Below, one piece after another: positions 1 through 8,795 of a DNA stretch of 64,000 nucleotides (positions within the stretch are counted from its first letter, which is position 1; every line of letters starts with the position of its first letter). The DNA lies in the NCBI RefSeq assembly GCF_018333235.1, contig NZ_BORP01000006.1, positions 124,001-188,000 on the forward strand, written 5' to 3'. The stretch is from Ornithinibacillus bavariensis (GTDB taxonomy: Bacteria; Bacillota; Bacilli; Bacillales; Amphibacillaceae). The position numbers and the translations under genes were made by a program. Below the pieces are notes generated by a model. That model did not search any database. It was given only the letters and a program-made list of their open reading frames with translations, and was not told the DNA's origin.

Positions 1-127
1 CTTCTCCCTCATAGCCTTTCGCCTGATTATAAAGATCTTGCTTGTTCTCATCATCTAAAACCATACGACTGTTTAAAATCTCTAGTAATTCTAGTTTGGC
101 GGGTTTTATTCTTTCCTTAAGAATCAT
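1..127 (-). CDS. NERD domain protein, N-terminal part only
   Basis: Only the first 42 codons are inside the window; the rest lies beyond position 1. The peptide begins MILKERIKPAKLELLEILNS and ends ...QAKGYEGE at the window edge. This is the usual opening of Bacillaceae NERD (nuclease-related domain) proteins, which carry a basic Ile/Lys-rich start, a Leu-rich helix and then a K/R-GY-x-GE motif that opens the NERD fold. ATG at 127-125 is preceded on the minus strand by GAAAGG at fair spacing. It is divergent from the HtrC gene. The catalytic part cannot be seen, so the family call rests on the N-terminus alone. Confidence 0.55.
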   Translation of the reverse strand, partial: MILKERIKPAKLELLEILNSRMVLDDENKQDLYNQAKGYEGE

Positions 128-314
128 TGTTCACAACCTTTCTATTATCTCTTTAAAGGCTATTATATAAAAGGCTCCGCACAATAGCTACCAAAATTAA
201 TAAAATTCTAACAACAATGCAAATAATCAAGTGATAGATGTTTATTCCTGTTAGAAAAGCTCATAATATAAATATGATTTGGCCACTAAAGGCATTGCAA
301 AGGAGTTTAAATGT

Positions 315-1514
315 ATGGGCTATTATAATCAACATTATCCCCCAGACCCGAATAGAAAAAGAGGGAACCGCTGGGTACTCCCACTTATCATTGGCATTAT
401 TGCGGGTGCATTGTTTGTTTCTTTTATTATTCCAGGAATAGTGGATAAGGGAGATAGAACAGCAGATAATGGGGCATTACGTAATAATGACAATTCAACT
501 GATATTGGAACGAGGCAGGTTGTTTCACTAGATGTCTCAACACGGATTACCGAGATAGTGGGAAATGTTTCCCCTACCGTTGTAGGGGTTTCCAATATCC
601 AGAATCAGACAAACTATTGGGCGCAGCAGGAAGCTGCTGAGGCGGGTACTGGTTCAGGGGTGATTTACAAAAAGGATAATCAATATGCCTATATCGTTAC
701 CAATCACCATGTAATTGAGGGCGCTGATGAAATTGAAGTACAGCTGAGTGATGACTCCGTACTCAAAGCAAGGCTACTAGGAACGGATTTATTTTCTGAT
801 TTAGCAGTTTTACGTGTAGATGGAAGTAAAATTAAGAGCACCATTGATATGGGAAGCTCTGATGCACTTAAGGTTGGGGAACCAGTTATTGCCATTGGTA
901 ATCCACTAGGACTAATGTTTGCAGGATCCGTTACGCAAGGAATTGTAAGTGGAAAACAACGTACAATACCACAGGATTTTAATATGGATGGTCGTCCAGA
1001 CTGGCAGGCAGAGGTGATTCAGACAGACGCTGCGATAAATCCTGGGAATAGTGGTGGTGCCCTCATCAATATGGATGGGCAGCTTGTTGGGATTAATTCG
1101 ATGAAAATTAATCAGGAAGCGGTAGAAGGGATTGGATTTTCTATACCCATTAATACAGCGAGACCGGTAATTGATGAGTTAGAAAAGACAGGCCAGGTGA
1201 AACGGCCGTATTTAGGTGTCGAGATCTATTCATTGGACGAGGTACCTCGTTCAGAATGGGCAGAAACATTAAATTTACCAGATAATATTGAAGGTGGGGT
1301 TTACGTCTGGAGTGTAGAACCACTATCGCCAGCGGCTAAAGCTGGTATGGAGCGGTTGGATGTCATTACTGCATTAGATGGGAAGCCAATAGGTAATGTT
1401 ATTGAGCTGCGAAAGGTTTTATATCAGGAAAAAGAAGTAGGCGATCAAATTAAAGTCACCTATTATCGAAATGGTAAAAAGCTGCATTCTACCATGACAT
1501 TACGTGCACAATGA
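315..1514 (+). CDS. htrC: HtrA-family membrane-anchored serine protease (HtrC type)
   Basis: Trypsin-like protease of the DegP/HtrA family that degrades or refolds damaged proteins on the outer face of the membrane. A cytoplasmic stub with basic residues is followed by one membrane segment (about residues 24-42), then the protease domain with the triad visible as TNHHVIEG (His), SDLAVLRV (Asp) and NPGNSGGAL (Ser), then one C-terminal PDZ domain. ATG at 315 is chosen because AAGGAG (299-304) sits 10 bases upstream; the longer frame opening at 279 lacks a ribosome binding site. In Bacillus subtilis htrC lies next to rlmH at the end of the walRK operon. Here the two are separated by about 16 kb of other genes. 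Intact, about 400 residues, normal for the family. Confidence 0.9.
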   Translation: MGYYNQHYPPDPNRKRGNRWVLPLIIGIIAGALFVSFIIPGIVDKGDRTADNGALRNNDNSTDIGTRQVVSLDVSTRITEIVGNVSPTVVGVSNIQNQTNYWAQQEAAEAGTGSGVIYKKDNQYAYIVTNHHVIEGADEIEVQLSDDSVLKARLLGTDLFSDLAVLRVDGSKIKSTIDMGSSDALKVGEPVIAIGNPLGLMFAGSVTQGIVSGKQRTIPQDFNMDGRPDWQAEVIQTDAAINPGNSGGALINMDGQLVGINSMKINQEAVEGIGFSIPINTARPVIDELEKTGQVKRPYLGVEIYSLDEVPRSEWAETLNLPDNIEGGVYVWSVEPLSPAAKAGMERLDVITALDGKPIGNVIELRKVLYQEKEVGDQIKVTYYRNGKKLHSTMTLRAQ

Positions 1515-1557
1515 TAACCATTGTTTAGAGATAGAGTAAATTCTTTATGAAAATCTG

Positions 1558-1638
1558 TGCCAGGAGTCGAGATATACGTATGTATTCGCAAAAAAAGCTA
1601 AGGGAGCGATATACATACAGATACCGACTGACCTGGCA
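1558..1638. repeat. Long imperfect hairpin (81 bp)
   Basis: TGCCAGG at 1558-1564 pairs with CCTGGCA at 1632-1638. The inner arms (1567-1589 and 1605-1628) are also largely complementary around an A-rich loop. It is downstream of htrC and followed by a short T-run, so it may terminate transcription, but its length is unusual for a terminator and fits a small palindromic repeat or MITE equally well. Confidence 0.6.
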
Positions 1639-1730
1639 ATTTTTATTTGTAATAAAGAGCTTTATGAATCTCCATTAACCACAAATTTTCCCCAATGAGA
1701 CAAAAGAATGAGAGTATAATGTCCCACAAG

Positions 1731-1865
1731 TTATCCCCATTTTTAAAAAGTTATTCACATTATGTGTATAAAAATAACCGTATATCTATATTTTGTGGTC
1801 GAAAAAGGATGAAAACACAAAATACCTACGAACATTTGTGCATATGTGGATAACTTTGTGCATAA
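1731..1865. promoter_or_regulatory. Cluster of DnaA boxes
   Basis: Four nonamers match the DnaA-box consensus TTATNCACA: TTATTCACA at 1751-1759 (+), TTATACACA at 1763-1771 (-), TTATCCACA at 1845-1853 (-) and TTATGCACA at 1857-1865 (-). TTATCCCCA at 1731-1739 and a minus-strand ATATGCACA at 1838-1846 are one mismatch away. All lie in a gene-free stretch between htrC and the DoxX gene, around an A+T-rich core. DnaA-box clusters away from dnaA are known in Bacillus as sites that titrate DnaA. No dnaA gene is in the window, so this need not be oriC itself. Confidence 0.7.
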
Positions 1866-1909
1866 CCCAATAGAATACAGTTGATAATCTGTTTATAACT
1901 GAATTTTTC

Positions 1910-2272
1910 CTAAATATGCTTTTCCCGAGGCTGTAAACATAATATAAGTAAAAGAATCATAGCAACAACATCCAGTCTAGCCTGGAAGGCAAATACGAGA
2001 AGACCTTGCTCAAATAGGATTGGGAGTTTCGTTAAATAAATGGCACCTGCCATAATTACGATTAATGGAATCGCAGCTTTCTTTACATATAATCGTGCAA
2101 TGATAAGCGAACCACATCCAATTTCTGTGAGGGCAACAAAAAATGCCGTTGTACGAGGATATGGGATTTCTAAATTTAAAAAATTAACCATATCCGGTGC
2201 AAGTAGTTTCATCATACCTGAGGTAATAAAAACAAATCCAACTACATAACAAATCCAATTATCGATTCTCAT
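1910..2272 (-). CDS. DoxX family membrane protein
   Basis: A 120-residue protein with four hydrophobic segments (about 8-26, 45-62, 68-86 and 96-114) and the short loops typical of the DoxX/YphA family. The early GMMKL and the central ALTEIGCGSLII are the features used. Members are small inner-membrane proteins of poorly defined function, often linked to quinone or thiol redox chemistry. The ribosome binding site is weak. It is a single gene facing htrC convergently across the DnaA-box cluster; no operon partner is seen. Confidence 0.7.
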   Translation of the reverse strand: MRIDNWICYVVGFVFITSGMMKLLAPDMVNFLNLEIPYPRTTAFFVALTEIGCGSLIIARLYVKKAAIPLIVIMAGAIYLTKLPILFEQGLLVFAFQARLDVVAMILLLILCLQPREKHI

Positions 2273-2778
2273 TTGCCATCTAATAGACGTCTCCCCCTAT
2301 ACGATAGTGTGTCGTCCATTCAATATATGCAAAAGATAGGACAAACTTTCCTATTTTAATTTGTACCAATTTAATCTTCTTCCTCCTAAACTACTGATTA
2401 TCAAAAATATGCAATCACCAAATGATTTGAATCGAAAATGAGCTTGTCTCTTGTCCACATATCCATATGTTATGAATCTGTATAGGAAAAATATAAGTGA
2501 GTCGTTCAACATAGCAACGAACCTCTCGCCCTTTCTTTAGCATTCTAAAAACTAAATATGGTTGGGGAAATTGATTTCGCACAGGTAAGCGAGCTTCGGA
2601 TAGAAACCGATTTGTATAGAGAAATAGTCCAATCACATGACATACAAGAAATGTTCATGAAAAATGCTTGCGACAATAGTTAAATAAACTTATAATTTTC
2701 TTTATAATTTGTAAAGATGTATAGTAGATAGGAATGACCAATCCTAGAATCGATTTGATACATAAAGGAAGTGCTTGC
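2273..2778. other. Divergent intergenic region, no confident gene
   Basis: About 500 bases between the DoxX gene and the ABC exporter. A 73-codon minus-strand frame (2415-2636) opens with GTG and resembles nothing I recognise; I do not call it. The right end carries the promoter annotated separately. Confidence 0.5.
2668..2696 (+). promoter_or_regulatory. Sigma-A-type promoter for the ABC exporter
   Basis: TTGCGA at 2668-2673 and TATAAT at 2691-2696 are separated by 17 bases. The start codon of the ABC transporter follows about 80 bases downstream. Confidence 0.55.
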
Positions 2779-4494
2779 ATGTTAAAACGTTTTTTCTCGT
2801 ATTACAAGCCACATAAGCGGCTTTTTATTATTGATTTTACCTGTGCGGTATTTGTAGCTATACTGGAGCTTGCTTTTCCTGTAGCAGTACAGGAATTCAT
2901 TGATAGGCTTCTACCAACGGAAAATTGGAATATAATTGTGCTAGTAAGTATTTCCCTATTAGCTGTTTATTTATTAAGTACATTTATGCAATATATTGTC
3001 ACCTACTGGGGACATAAACTAGGGGTAAATATTGAAACCGACATGCGCCAGGATTTGTTCCAGCATGTACAAAGACAGTCCTTTCGATTTTTCGATAATA
3101 CGAAAACAGGACATATTATGAGCCGAATTACAAATGATCTATTTGATATTGGAGAATTTGCCCATCACGGACCAGAAGACTTTTTTATTGCGATTATGAC
3201 ATTTATCGGTGCGTTTGCATTAATGTTCAATATAAACTTCCACTTGTCACTAATTATTCTAGTTATTGTACCAATTCTCATATGGTTAATTACGTACAGT
3301 AATATTAAAATGAACCAGGCATGGAAATCGATGTATGAAGAGATTGCAGAAGTAAATGGTCGTGTTGAGGATGCCGTATCAGGTGTCCGTGTCGTACAAT
3401 CCTTTACGAATGAAGACTTTGAAACAAAGCGCTTCACAAAGGACAATTATAACTTTAGAAAGGCAAAGGTCGCTGCTTATAAAGTCATGGCGTTTGTTCA
3501 TTCTAATATTTACATGATGATGCGCCTGATCGTACTTGTAGTGCTTGTCGTTGGTGCATGGCTGACCTTCAATAAGCATATGTCTTACGGGGAACTTGTT
3601 AGCTTTATTCTTTTCACGAACGTTTTATTCAATCCAATCAATAAAATAAGTGCATTACTAGAATTATATCCAAAAGGAATGGCCGGGTTTAAACGATTCA
3701 CTGAAATTCTTGATACAGAACCAGATGTCCAAGATCGCAAAGGTGCGAAAGATGTGAAGGACCTGCAAGGCTTTATCTCCTTCCACAAGGTAACCTTTGG
3801 TTATGAGAAAACACAAGGGCCAGTAATTAAGGCAATGAGCTTCAATATTAATGCAGGTGAAACGGTAGCCTTCGTTGGGCCATCAGGTGCTGGAAAAACG
3901 ACCATCTCATCCTTAATACCGCGCTTCTATGATGTCGATAGTGGTCAAATTACCATTGATGGAATAGATATTCGCGATATGACAAAGCGGTCACTAAGAG
4001 AGCATATCGGAATCGTACAGCAGGATGTATTCTTGTTTACGGGAACGCTTCGTGAAAATATAGCTTATGGAAAGCTAGATGCGACAGAAGAGGAAATACA
4101 GGAAGCAGCAAGAAGGGCCCATTTGGAGGAATTTATTAATGAATTACCAGATGGCTATGAGACACAGGTTGGAGAACGAGGACTGAAGCTTTCTGGCGGT
4201 CAGAAGCAACGGATTGCAATCGCGAGAATGTTCCTGAAAAATCCACCAATCTTAATTTTAGATGAAGCAACCTCGGCACTAGATACGGAAACAGAAATGA
4301 TTATCCAGCAAGCATTAAATGAGCTTGCACAAAACAGAACGACATTAATCATTGCACACCGACTAGCAACGATTCGCAATGCAGACCGAATCATGGTTAT
4401 TACGAAAAAAGGAATCGAAGAAGAAGGTAGTCATGAAGAGCTAATTAGAAGAAATGGTGTATTTGCTAACCTGCATAAGGTTCAAATGCACTAA
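2779..4494 (+). CDS. ABC exporter, fused membrane and ATPase domains
   Basis: Half-size type-IV (MsbA/LmrA-like) ABC exporter of 571 residues that would work as a dimer to expel lipids, drugs or peptides; the substrate is not evident. The N-terminal half carries six membrane helices. The C-terminal ATPase has Walker A GPSGAGKTT, the Q-loop before DVFLFTGT, the signature LSGGQKQR, Walker B ILILDEATSALD and the switch His in IIAHRLAT. ATG at 2779 is chosen because AAAGGAAG ends seven bases before it; the frame runs further upstream (to 2734) without a ribosome binding site. It is monocistronic, bounded by its own promoter and the terminator at 4555. Intact. Confidence 0.9.
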   Translation: MLKRFFSYYKPHKRLFIIDFTCAVFVAILELAFPVAVQEFIDRLLPTENWNIIVLVSISLLAVYLLSTFMQYIVTYWGHKLGVNIETDMRQDLFQHVQRQSFRFFDNTKTGHIMSRITNDLFDIGEFAHHGPEDFFIAIMTFIGAFALMFNINFHLSLIILVIVPILIWLITYSNIKMNQAWKSMYEEIAEVNGRVEDAVSGVRVVQSFTNEDFETKRFTKDNYNFRKAKVAAYKVMAFVHSNIYMMMRLIVLVVLVVGAWLTFNKHMSYGELVSFILFTNVLFNPINKISALLELYPKGMAGFKRFTEILDTEPDVQDRKGAKDVKDLQGFISFHKVTFGYEKTQGPVIKAMSFNINAGETVAFVGPSGAGKTTISSLIPRFYDVDSGQITIDGIDIRDMTKRSLREHIGIVQQDVFLFTGTLRENIAYGKLDATEEEIQEAARRAHLEEFINELPDGYETQVGERGLKLSGGQKQRIAIARMFLKNPPILILDEATSALDTETEMIIQQALNELAQNRTTLIIAHRLATIRNADRIMVITKKGIEEEGSHEELIRRNGVFANLHKVQMH

Positions 4495-4554
4495 AAGATT
4501 TACTACTTTAGATAGGTAGTAAATTACAATAACAAGGACTTCTGGTCATAGCGT

Positions 4555-4588
4555 ATACCACCCGTGCGAACGGGTGGTATTTGTTTTT
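4555..4588. terminator. Rho-independent terminator between convergent genes
   Basis: Ten-base perfect stem ATACCACCCG / CGGGTGGTAT (4555-4564, 4571-4580), six-base loop, then TTGTTTTT. It ends the ABC exporter and can also serve the converging hydrolase gene. Confidence 0.85.
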
Positions 4589-4593
4589 ATAGG

Positions 4594-5433
4594 TTAATTA
4601 TTATCAAGAACAAATTCTAGTATGGCACGAGAGAACTCTGCTGGACTTTCCACATAAGGATGATGGCCGCTTACCAATTGCTTATAAATCCCATTAGGAA
4701 AATGGAAGCTCTCTTGATGTCTAGGCCCAACAGAATGATCAAATAACCCCGACAGCACGAAAGTAGGTACTTTCACTTTTGCTGTTAGATGTGTGAAGTC
4801 TTGGAAATATTCTTCATTGGAAAATATGTACTGCTGAAAGTCAGGCTGTGGTGAGAGAGCTTCGTCGATTATCCCAAGTCTTTGCTCATCCTCAGGTGTT
4901 TTAAACTGTAATTTATAGAATAAATTCTTTTCTATTAGCTGTTTTACAGTCGAGTAAAATGTATTTACAATATTAGAGGTATCATTAATTGGATTAAGCT
5001 TTTCTGTAATTCCTAACCATTCTTGACCCTTCAAGATCTGGTGTGTGAATGAATCTGCCATATTTAATGTAGAATTTGTTAGGATGAGTCCCTTTGTATG
5101 TTCTGGAAAACGGTGTGTGTAATTTACCGCAAGTAACCCACCAAAGGAATGCCCCAAAACATACCATTCTTCTATCTGAAAATAACTACGCACTTCTTCT
5201 ATATCCCGAATCAACCGCTCAAGGGAGTAATCACCGTTTTCAGCTAAATCAGAACGACCACATCCCCTTTGGTCTAAATAGATTATTTCCAGTTGCCCAT
5301 GAAGGAACTCACTAGTAAAATGCTGAAAGGATTTACTCCAATAGCCAGGGCCACCATGCAAATAAATGCACGGAACTCCTGCACCTTCCTTTTCTATGTA
5401 TAACGTAACTCCATCACTAGTTTTTATATGCAT
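4594..5433 (-). CDS. Alpha/beta hydrolase, proline-iminopeptidase-like
   Basis: A 279-residue cytoplasmic serine hydrolase. The oxyanion motif HGGPGYWS lies near residue 26, the nucleophile elbow GHSFGG near residue 94, a catalytic Asp in SGLFDHSV near 229 and a His in SGHHPYVES near 256, all in the usual order. HGGPG and the Asp-Gln-Arg-Gly-x-Gly motif (DQRGCGRS) are typical of the prolyl iminopeptidase group, but related esterases share them and the substrate is unknown. The start is fixed by a perfect TTAGGAGG before ATG. It probably forms an operon with the DinB gene just upstream (9-base gap). Confidence 0.85.
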   Translation of the reverse strand: MHIKTSDGVTLYIEKEGAGVPCIYLHGGPGYWSKSFQHFTSEFLHGQLEIIYLDQRGCGRSDLAENGDYSLERLIRDIEEVRSYFQIEEWYVLGHSFGGLLAVNYTHRFPEHTKGLILTNSTLNMADSFTHQILKGQEWLGITEKLNPINDTSNIVNTFYSTVKQLIEKNLFYKLQFKTPEDEQRLGIIDEALSPQPDFQQYIFSNEEYFQDFTHLTAKVKVPTFVLSGLFDHSVGPRHQESFHFPNGIYKQLVSGHHPYVESPAEFSRAILEFVLDNN

Positions 5434-5442
5434 CGTATCCTC

Positions 5443-5907
5443 CTAAAACAATCCCCTAAAAATCACATTGGCTGAGACTGGCTTCCGTCCCATTTCTCTC
5501 GCCCAAACAGATAGTTGACCAATATGATGAATCTCATGAGCGATAATATGGTGGAGAATCTCTTCCTTCGTAAATTCTCCCTCCATCCATGGAGCAGTCA
5601 CGATAGCATTCCTATTTCCAATACTTTCATTCGTAAGAAATGCCTCAATTTCATTTCGATATGTTTCGGATAGAGACTGAACCTCATCTATTGTTGAAAA
5701 ACTACTAAAATCGATGGCAATATCTTCTTTCTCCTGTATGGCACGAATCCAGCTATATTCTACATCGATAATATGTAAAAAGGTATTTAGTATATTACCT
5801 ACGCCACCGATACGCTCTTTAATCAGTTCTTCCTCTGAGAGCTGCTTACACCATTCCAGCCACTCATCCCGAACCTGCCAATTATATTGGAAAAACGTAT
5901 AAAACAT
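5443..5907 (-). CDS. DinB-family putative metal-dependent protein
   Basis: About 154 residues forming the four-helix bundle of the DinB/YfiT superfamily. The three His ligands expected for the metal site are visible in FLHIID and in HHIIAHEIHHIGQL. Members are often thiol-dependent S-transferases or stress proteins; the reaction is not known for this one. The ATG at 5907 is preferred because AGGAGG lies seven bases before it, while the upstream in-frame GTG overlaps that site. It is probably cotranscribed with the downstream hydrolase. Confidence 0.75.
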   Translation of the reverse strand: MFYTFFQYNWQVRDEWLEWCKQLSEEELIKERIGGVGNILNTFLHIIDVEYSWIRAIQEKEDIAIDFSSFSTIDEVQSLSETYRNEIEAFLTNESIGNRNAIVTAPWMEGEFTKEEILHHIIAHEIHHIGQLSVWAREMGRKPVSANVIFRGLF

Positions 5908-6022
5908 ATCCACCCCTCCTAATCAAAATAAGTTCGACATGCGTTTCCACCATTTGTCGATATTTCCCGGGAAATGCTGAATATACAATTTAAAAAAACC
6001 GTTAAAACCCGTAGCGTAGCGG

Positions 6023-7012
6023 CTATTGATTATTTAACATATCCTCTAGTTCCAGTAGATGCTCCGACAGCCATAGCATCTCGTGAACAAAGCGCTTTGG
6101 TGGTCCTTTTCTAGTATCTAGCTCTGTATCCAGCCACCATTGACTTTCCATATACCATAATAGTTTCAACGATTTTGTTAAAAGACCAGTTTCACGGGGA
6201 TGAAAATAGCGATACCCCTCTAAAAATGCCAGTGCATGGTGAACCTTGAATTGCTCGCCATCGAGTGCACCAGAAATAACGGCCCTTCCAATATCTAAGG
6301 TGAGAAAGTCATATTTCATTCTATCGAAATCAAGAATAGCAGCTAACTCATCAGGCTGGAATAAGATATTATCTACCCACAAATCACGATGAGACAGCCC
6401 AGTATGATGGGTAATAAATGCTACTGGATTAACTATTTCTAGCAGCTTCAGCTGTTGTTCGAAAATGTGTTCTAAATGGTGTTTATTCTGTGCGAGTACA
6501 TTATTACGCATGGAAGCCCAGTACGAGTATCTTACTTCTTTCTTTGGTGGTTGAAATGCCGTGGTGTGATGTACAGAGGAAAAATTGTTTTTTAAGATGT
6601 AGTGTAGCTTACCAGTATAATACCCTAGGTCAAACATCTGGCTATCTGTTAGCTTTCCAGCGTTAACAGTATTCCCCGAACAATAATCCAGTACGATAAA
6701 ATACTCCCCGCCACTAGATTGCAAGAATAAATCAGTGCCGTTAGTATGGATTTTAGGAGTTGGAAACGAATGCCGATGCAAATAATTTTGAATTTGATAA
6801 ACATGCTTTAATTCTGCAATGGAATATTTCTTCAAGCGTTCCTTATGATATTGCTTCAATAAATAGGTACCATCATTCGTCTCAACCTTCCATTTTAGGT
6901 TCAGCCAACCTTTCCGAATCGGATCAACTGCTTCTATTCTCAGTCCGAATAGTCTTTGGAAATGATGTAAAATATCCTCTTGTATTTCCTGATCGGTTAG
7001 CAGACTCCCCAT
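6023..7012 (-). CDS. Aminoglycoside-phosphotransferase-fold kinase (CotS/homoserine-kinase-II-like)
   Basis: A 329-residue protein of the APH/ChoK kinase fold. The catalytic loop LSHRDLWVDNILF (Brenner motif, catalytic Asp at about residue 206) is followed by the metal-binding AILDFDRMKYD. The upstream lysine is within YLLKQYHKE. In Bacillus, proteins of this size and type include the spore coat kinases CotS/CotI/YutH and homoserine-kinase-II-like enzymes. I cannot separate these without comparison, and no sporulation promoter was identified. The start is supported by an AAGGGTGGTG-type ribosome binding site. It is a single gene with no clear functional link to its neighbours. Confidence 0.75.
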   Translation of the reverse strand: MGSLLTDQEIQEDILHHFQRLFGLRIEAVDPIRKGWLNLKWKVETNDGTYLLKQYHKERLKKYSIAELKHVYQIQNYLHRHSFPTPKIHTNGTDLFLQSSGGEYFIVLDYCSGNTVNAGKLTDSQMFDLGYYTGKLHYILKNNFSSVHHTTAFQPPKKEVRYSYWASMRNNVLAQNKHHLEHIFEQQLKLLEIVNPVAFITHHTGLSHRDLWVDNILFQPDELAAILDFDRMKYDFLTLDIGRAVISGALDGEQFKVHHALAFLEGYRYFHPRETGLLTKSLKLLWYMESQWWLDTELDTRKGPPKRFVHEMLWLSEHLLELEDMLNNQ

Positions 7013-7105
7013 AAAATCACCACCCTTGCTCCCTATTATGTAACTATACCTGATTATCTACCCAATGACAAGAACATATGTTTGCAAAAAACCTAATGAG
7101 TGAAC

Positions 7106-7615
7106 CTAATAATCCAATTCGTATTGAATAAGCCGAGCTTCTATCCCTTTAAACCATTCACTACCATTTCTATTAATCTCTTTAAAGCCAAGCTTTTCAA
7201 GCATTCTTCTTGATCGATGATTAGTTTCATGGGTCTCTGCATGAAATACATGAATCCCCAGCTTTTTGTTAGCATAGTCCATCATTTTCTTAGAAGCTAT
7301 AAAACCAATACCCTTCCCCCATAAACTACTCTCTCCGATAGCAATTCCTAATTCTGCAGTATCTCCTACAATACAAGCTAAATCTGCATACCCAACTAAT
7401 CGCTGATCTAGTTCAATTCCCATGCGAATGAAGTCATCCTTCTTGTGATGAACACATTGCTGCCACCAATTATATACTTCATCGGGCTCTCTATTTAAAT
7501 CCCAGTCGTTAGCCAAACAAAATGCCTCATCCTTACTCCAAGCCAAGACAGAAGAATAATCTTCCAGCTTAATGGGTCTAATTTTTATGGCGGAAAATTT
7601 CTCAGCCACAACCAT
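7106..7615 (-). CDS. GNAT N-acetyltransferase
   Basis: About 169 residues of the GNAT fold: substrate side in the first half, an acetyl-CoA loop at LGIAIGESSLWGKGIG (degenerate Q/RxxGxG/A) and a C-terminal KLGFKEINRNG block typical of RimI/RimJ-type enzymes. The target is unknown. The frame extends upstream to a GTG at 7642, but that codon sits inside the transcription terminator of the preceding gene, so the ATG at 7615 (or the GTG at 7609, better spaced after AAGGGG) is the likelier start. Confidence 0.8.
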   Translation of the reverse strand: MVVAEKFSAIKIRPIKLEDYSSVLAWSKDEAFCLANDWDLNREPDEVYNWWQQCVHHKKDDFIRMGIELDQRLVGYADLACIVGDTAELGIAIGESSLWGKGIGFIASKKMMDYANKKLGIHVFHAETHETNHRSRRMLEKLGFKEINRNGSEWFKGIEARLIQYELDY

Positions 7616-7629
7616 CACCCCTTCGATAT

Positions 7630-7661
7630 AACAAAGCTGCACCTCAACCTGAGATGCAGCT
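7630..7661 (-). terminator. Terminator after the second GNAT gene
   Basis: AGCTGCACCTCA (7635-7646) pairs with TGAGATGCAGCT (7650-7661), a 12-base stem with one mismatch and a three-base loop. On the minus strand it is followed by TTGTT. It lies just after the stop at 7668 and before the next ribosome binding site. Confidence 0.7.
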
Positions 7662-7667
7662 CTCTGC

Positions 7668-8072
7668 TTATTCGCCAGACTGTCTATCGTAATTTCTCTT
7701 TAGCATGCCAGTCCCCTTCATCATGCCAAGCTTCTCATAATATGGGACCAGATCATCATCACAGCATAGGTCAATCATATACAAATGCTCGAGCTGCTTT
7801 AGCATTCTAGAAACTAATTCATTACCAATTCCCTTTTTCTGATAAGCAGGTAAGACCTCCAGTAAAGGAATATAGGCAGAAAGGACGCCGTCACTAATGG
7901 CAGTAATAAAGCCAACGACCTTGTTCTTACCCTCATCAATGGCTAATACCACATGGCTACTACCTGCTAATAATTTTAAATGTGTCCTTGCGCTAGGTGG
8001 ATTTGGCCAGTCCACAAAAAAGCCATCTACCATCGCAGTCGAAATGCCATTCATTGAATTCACATACATCAT
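7668..8072 (-). CDS. GNAT N-acetyltransferase (small)
   Basis: About 134 residues. The acetyl-CoA loop is LPAYQKKGIGNELV, matching Q/RxxGxG/A, and the C-terminal YYEKLGM motif carries the usual catalytic Tyr. Small single-domain GNATs of this form acetylate small molecules or protein termini; the substrate cannot be told. The ATG at 8072 follows GGGAG at nine bases; the longer frame to 8105 has no ribosome binding site. It is followed by its own terminator, so it is likely transcribed separately from the next GNAT gene. Confidence 0.8.
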   Translation of the reverse strand: MMYVNSMNGISTAMVDGFFVDWPNPPSARTHLKLLAGSSHVVLAIDEGKNKVVGFITAISDGVLSAYIPLLEVLPAYQKKGIGNELVSRMLKQLEHLYMIDLCCDDDLVPYYEKLGMMKGTGMLKRNYDRQSGE

Positions 8073-8182
8073 ATCTATCAACTCCCTAAATAATATGAAA
8101 AACAAGATAGGAAAATTGATAGAATCAATTATATAGCAACAAAATCAAAACCCCCTAAACGCTATAGAACAAAGTACATTCA

Positions 8183-8767
8183 CTACGCCTTTTTAACCTG
8201 CTTCAGATGCTCCACTCGATTCCAATCCTTCAGCACCCAATCGCCATTTTCCCAAGCGATTGTGGAAATACTAGTATTTTCTATTTTTTGTTTACCTAAA
8301 TCAACCTGGTCGCGAGAAACTATCTTTAGTATTCGATAGATTACTTGTCCGTGTGCAACTATCAAGATCCTTTTTCCAGCATGCTTTTCCTGTACCTTCT
8401 CAAGTCCAGTCATAATCCGCTTAGCAAATACGTCAAGCTCCTCCTGATTAGGGTAATTAAAATCAGGGTATAGCTTGGACCGTTCCTCCATCGTTAATCC
8501 TTCACCATCACCAAAGAAACGCTCCGCAAAGTCATCCATCACTTCAAATGGAAGCTGTAAATAGCTATTGATGATCTCCGCGGTTTTCCTAGCTCGCTGT
8601 AATCCACTTGAAATAACCACATCATAATCACTTGCTAAAAGCGAAGCGCCACAAGCCTCCGCTTGTCCAATTCCTTTGCTATTTAAAGGGATATCTGTCT
8701 GTCCCTGCATTCTTTTTTCCGCATTCCAGTCTGTCTCCCCATGTCTCACTAAATACACTGTAGTCAT
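8183..8767 (-). CDS. Histidine phosphatase (phosphoglycerate-mutase-like)
   Basis: A 194-residue phosphatase of the histidine acid phosphatase/cofactor-dependent PGM superfamily. The phospho-accepting His is in YLVRHGETDWN, the second Arg in SSGLQRARKTAE, the acidic residue in ERFFGDGEGL and the second His in IVAHGQVI. The size and sequence fit PhoE/CobC-like broad phosphatases rather than glycolytic PGM (about 230-250 residues). The ATG at 8767 is selected because AGGAG lies eight bases before it; the in-frame GTG at 8776 overlaps that site. Confidence 0.85.
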   Translation of the reverse strand: MTTVYLVRHGETDWNAEKRMQGQTDIPLNSKGIGQAEACGASLLASDYDVVISSGLQRARKTAEIINSYLQLPFEVMDDFAERFFGDGEGLTMEERSKLYPDFNYPNQEELDVFAKRIMTGLEKVQEKHAGKRILIVAHGQVIYRILKIVSRDQVDLGKQKIENTSISTIAWENGDWVLKDWNRVEHLKQVKKA

Positions 8768-8795
8768 ATGTGCCACTCCTGTCTAATCTATTTAT

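Noticed and set aside
1731-1865. The chromosomal origin itself
   Set aside because: Several DnaA boxes are present, but dnaA, dnaN and rpmH are not in the window; it is kept as a DnaA-box cluster only.
2415-2636. A 73-codon minus-strand frame beside the ABC exporter
   Set aside because: GTG start, no recognisable family, and composition not different from intergenic DNA.
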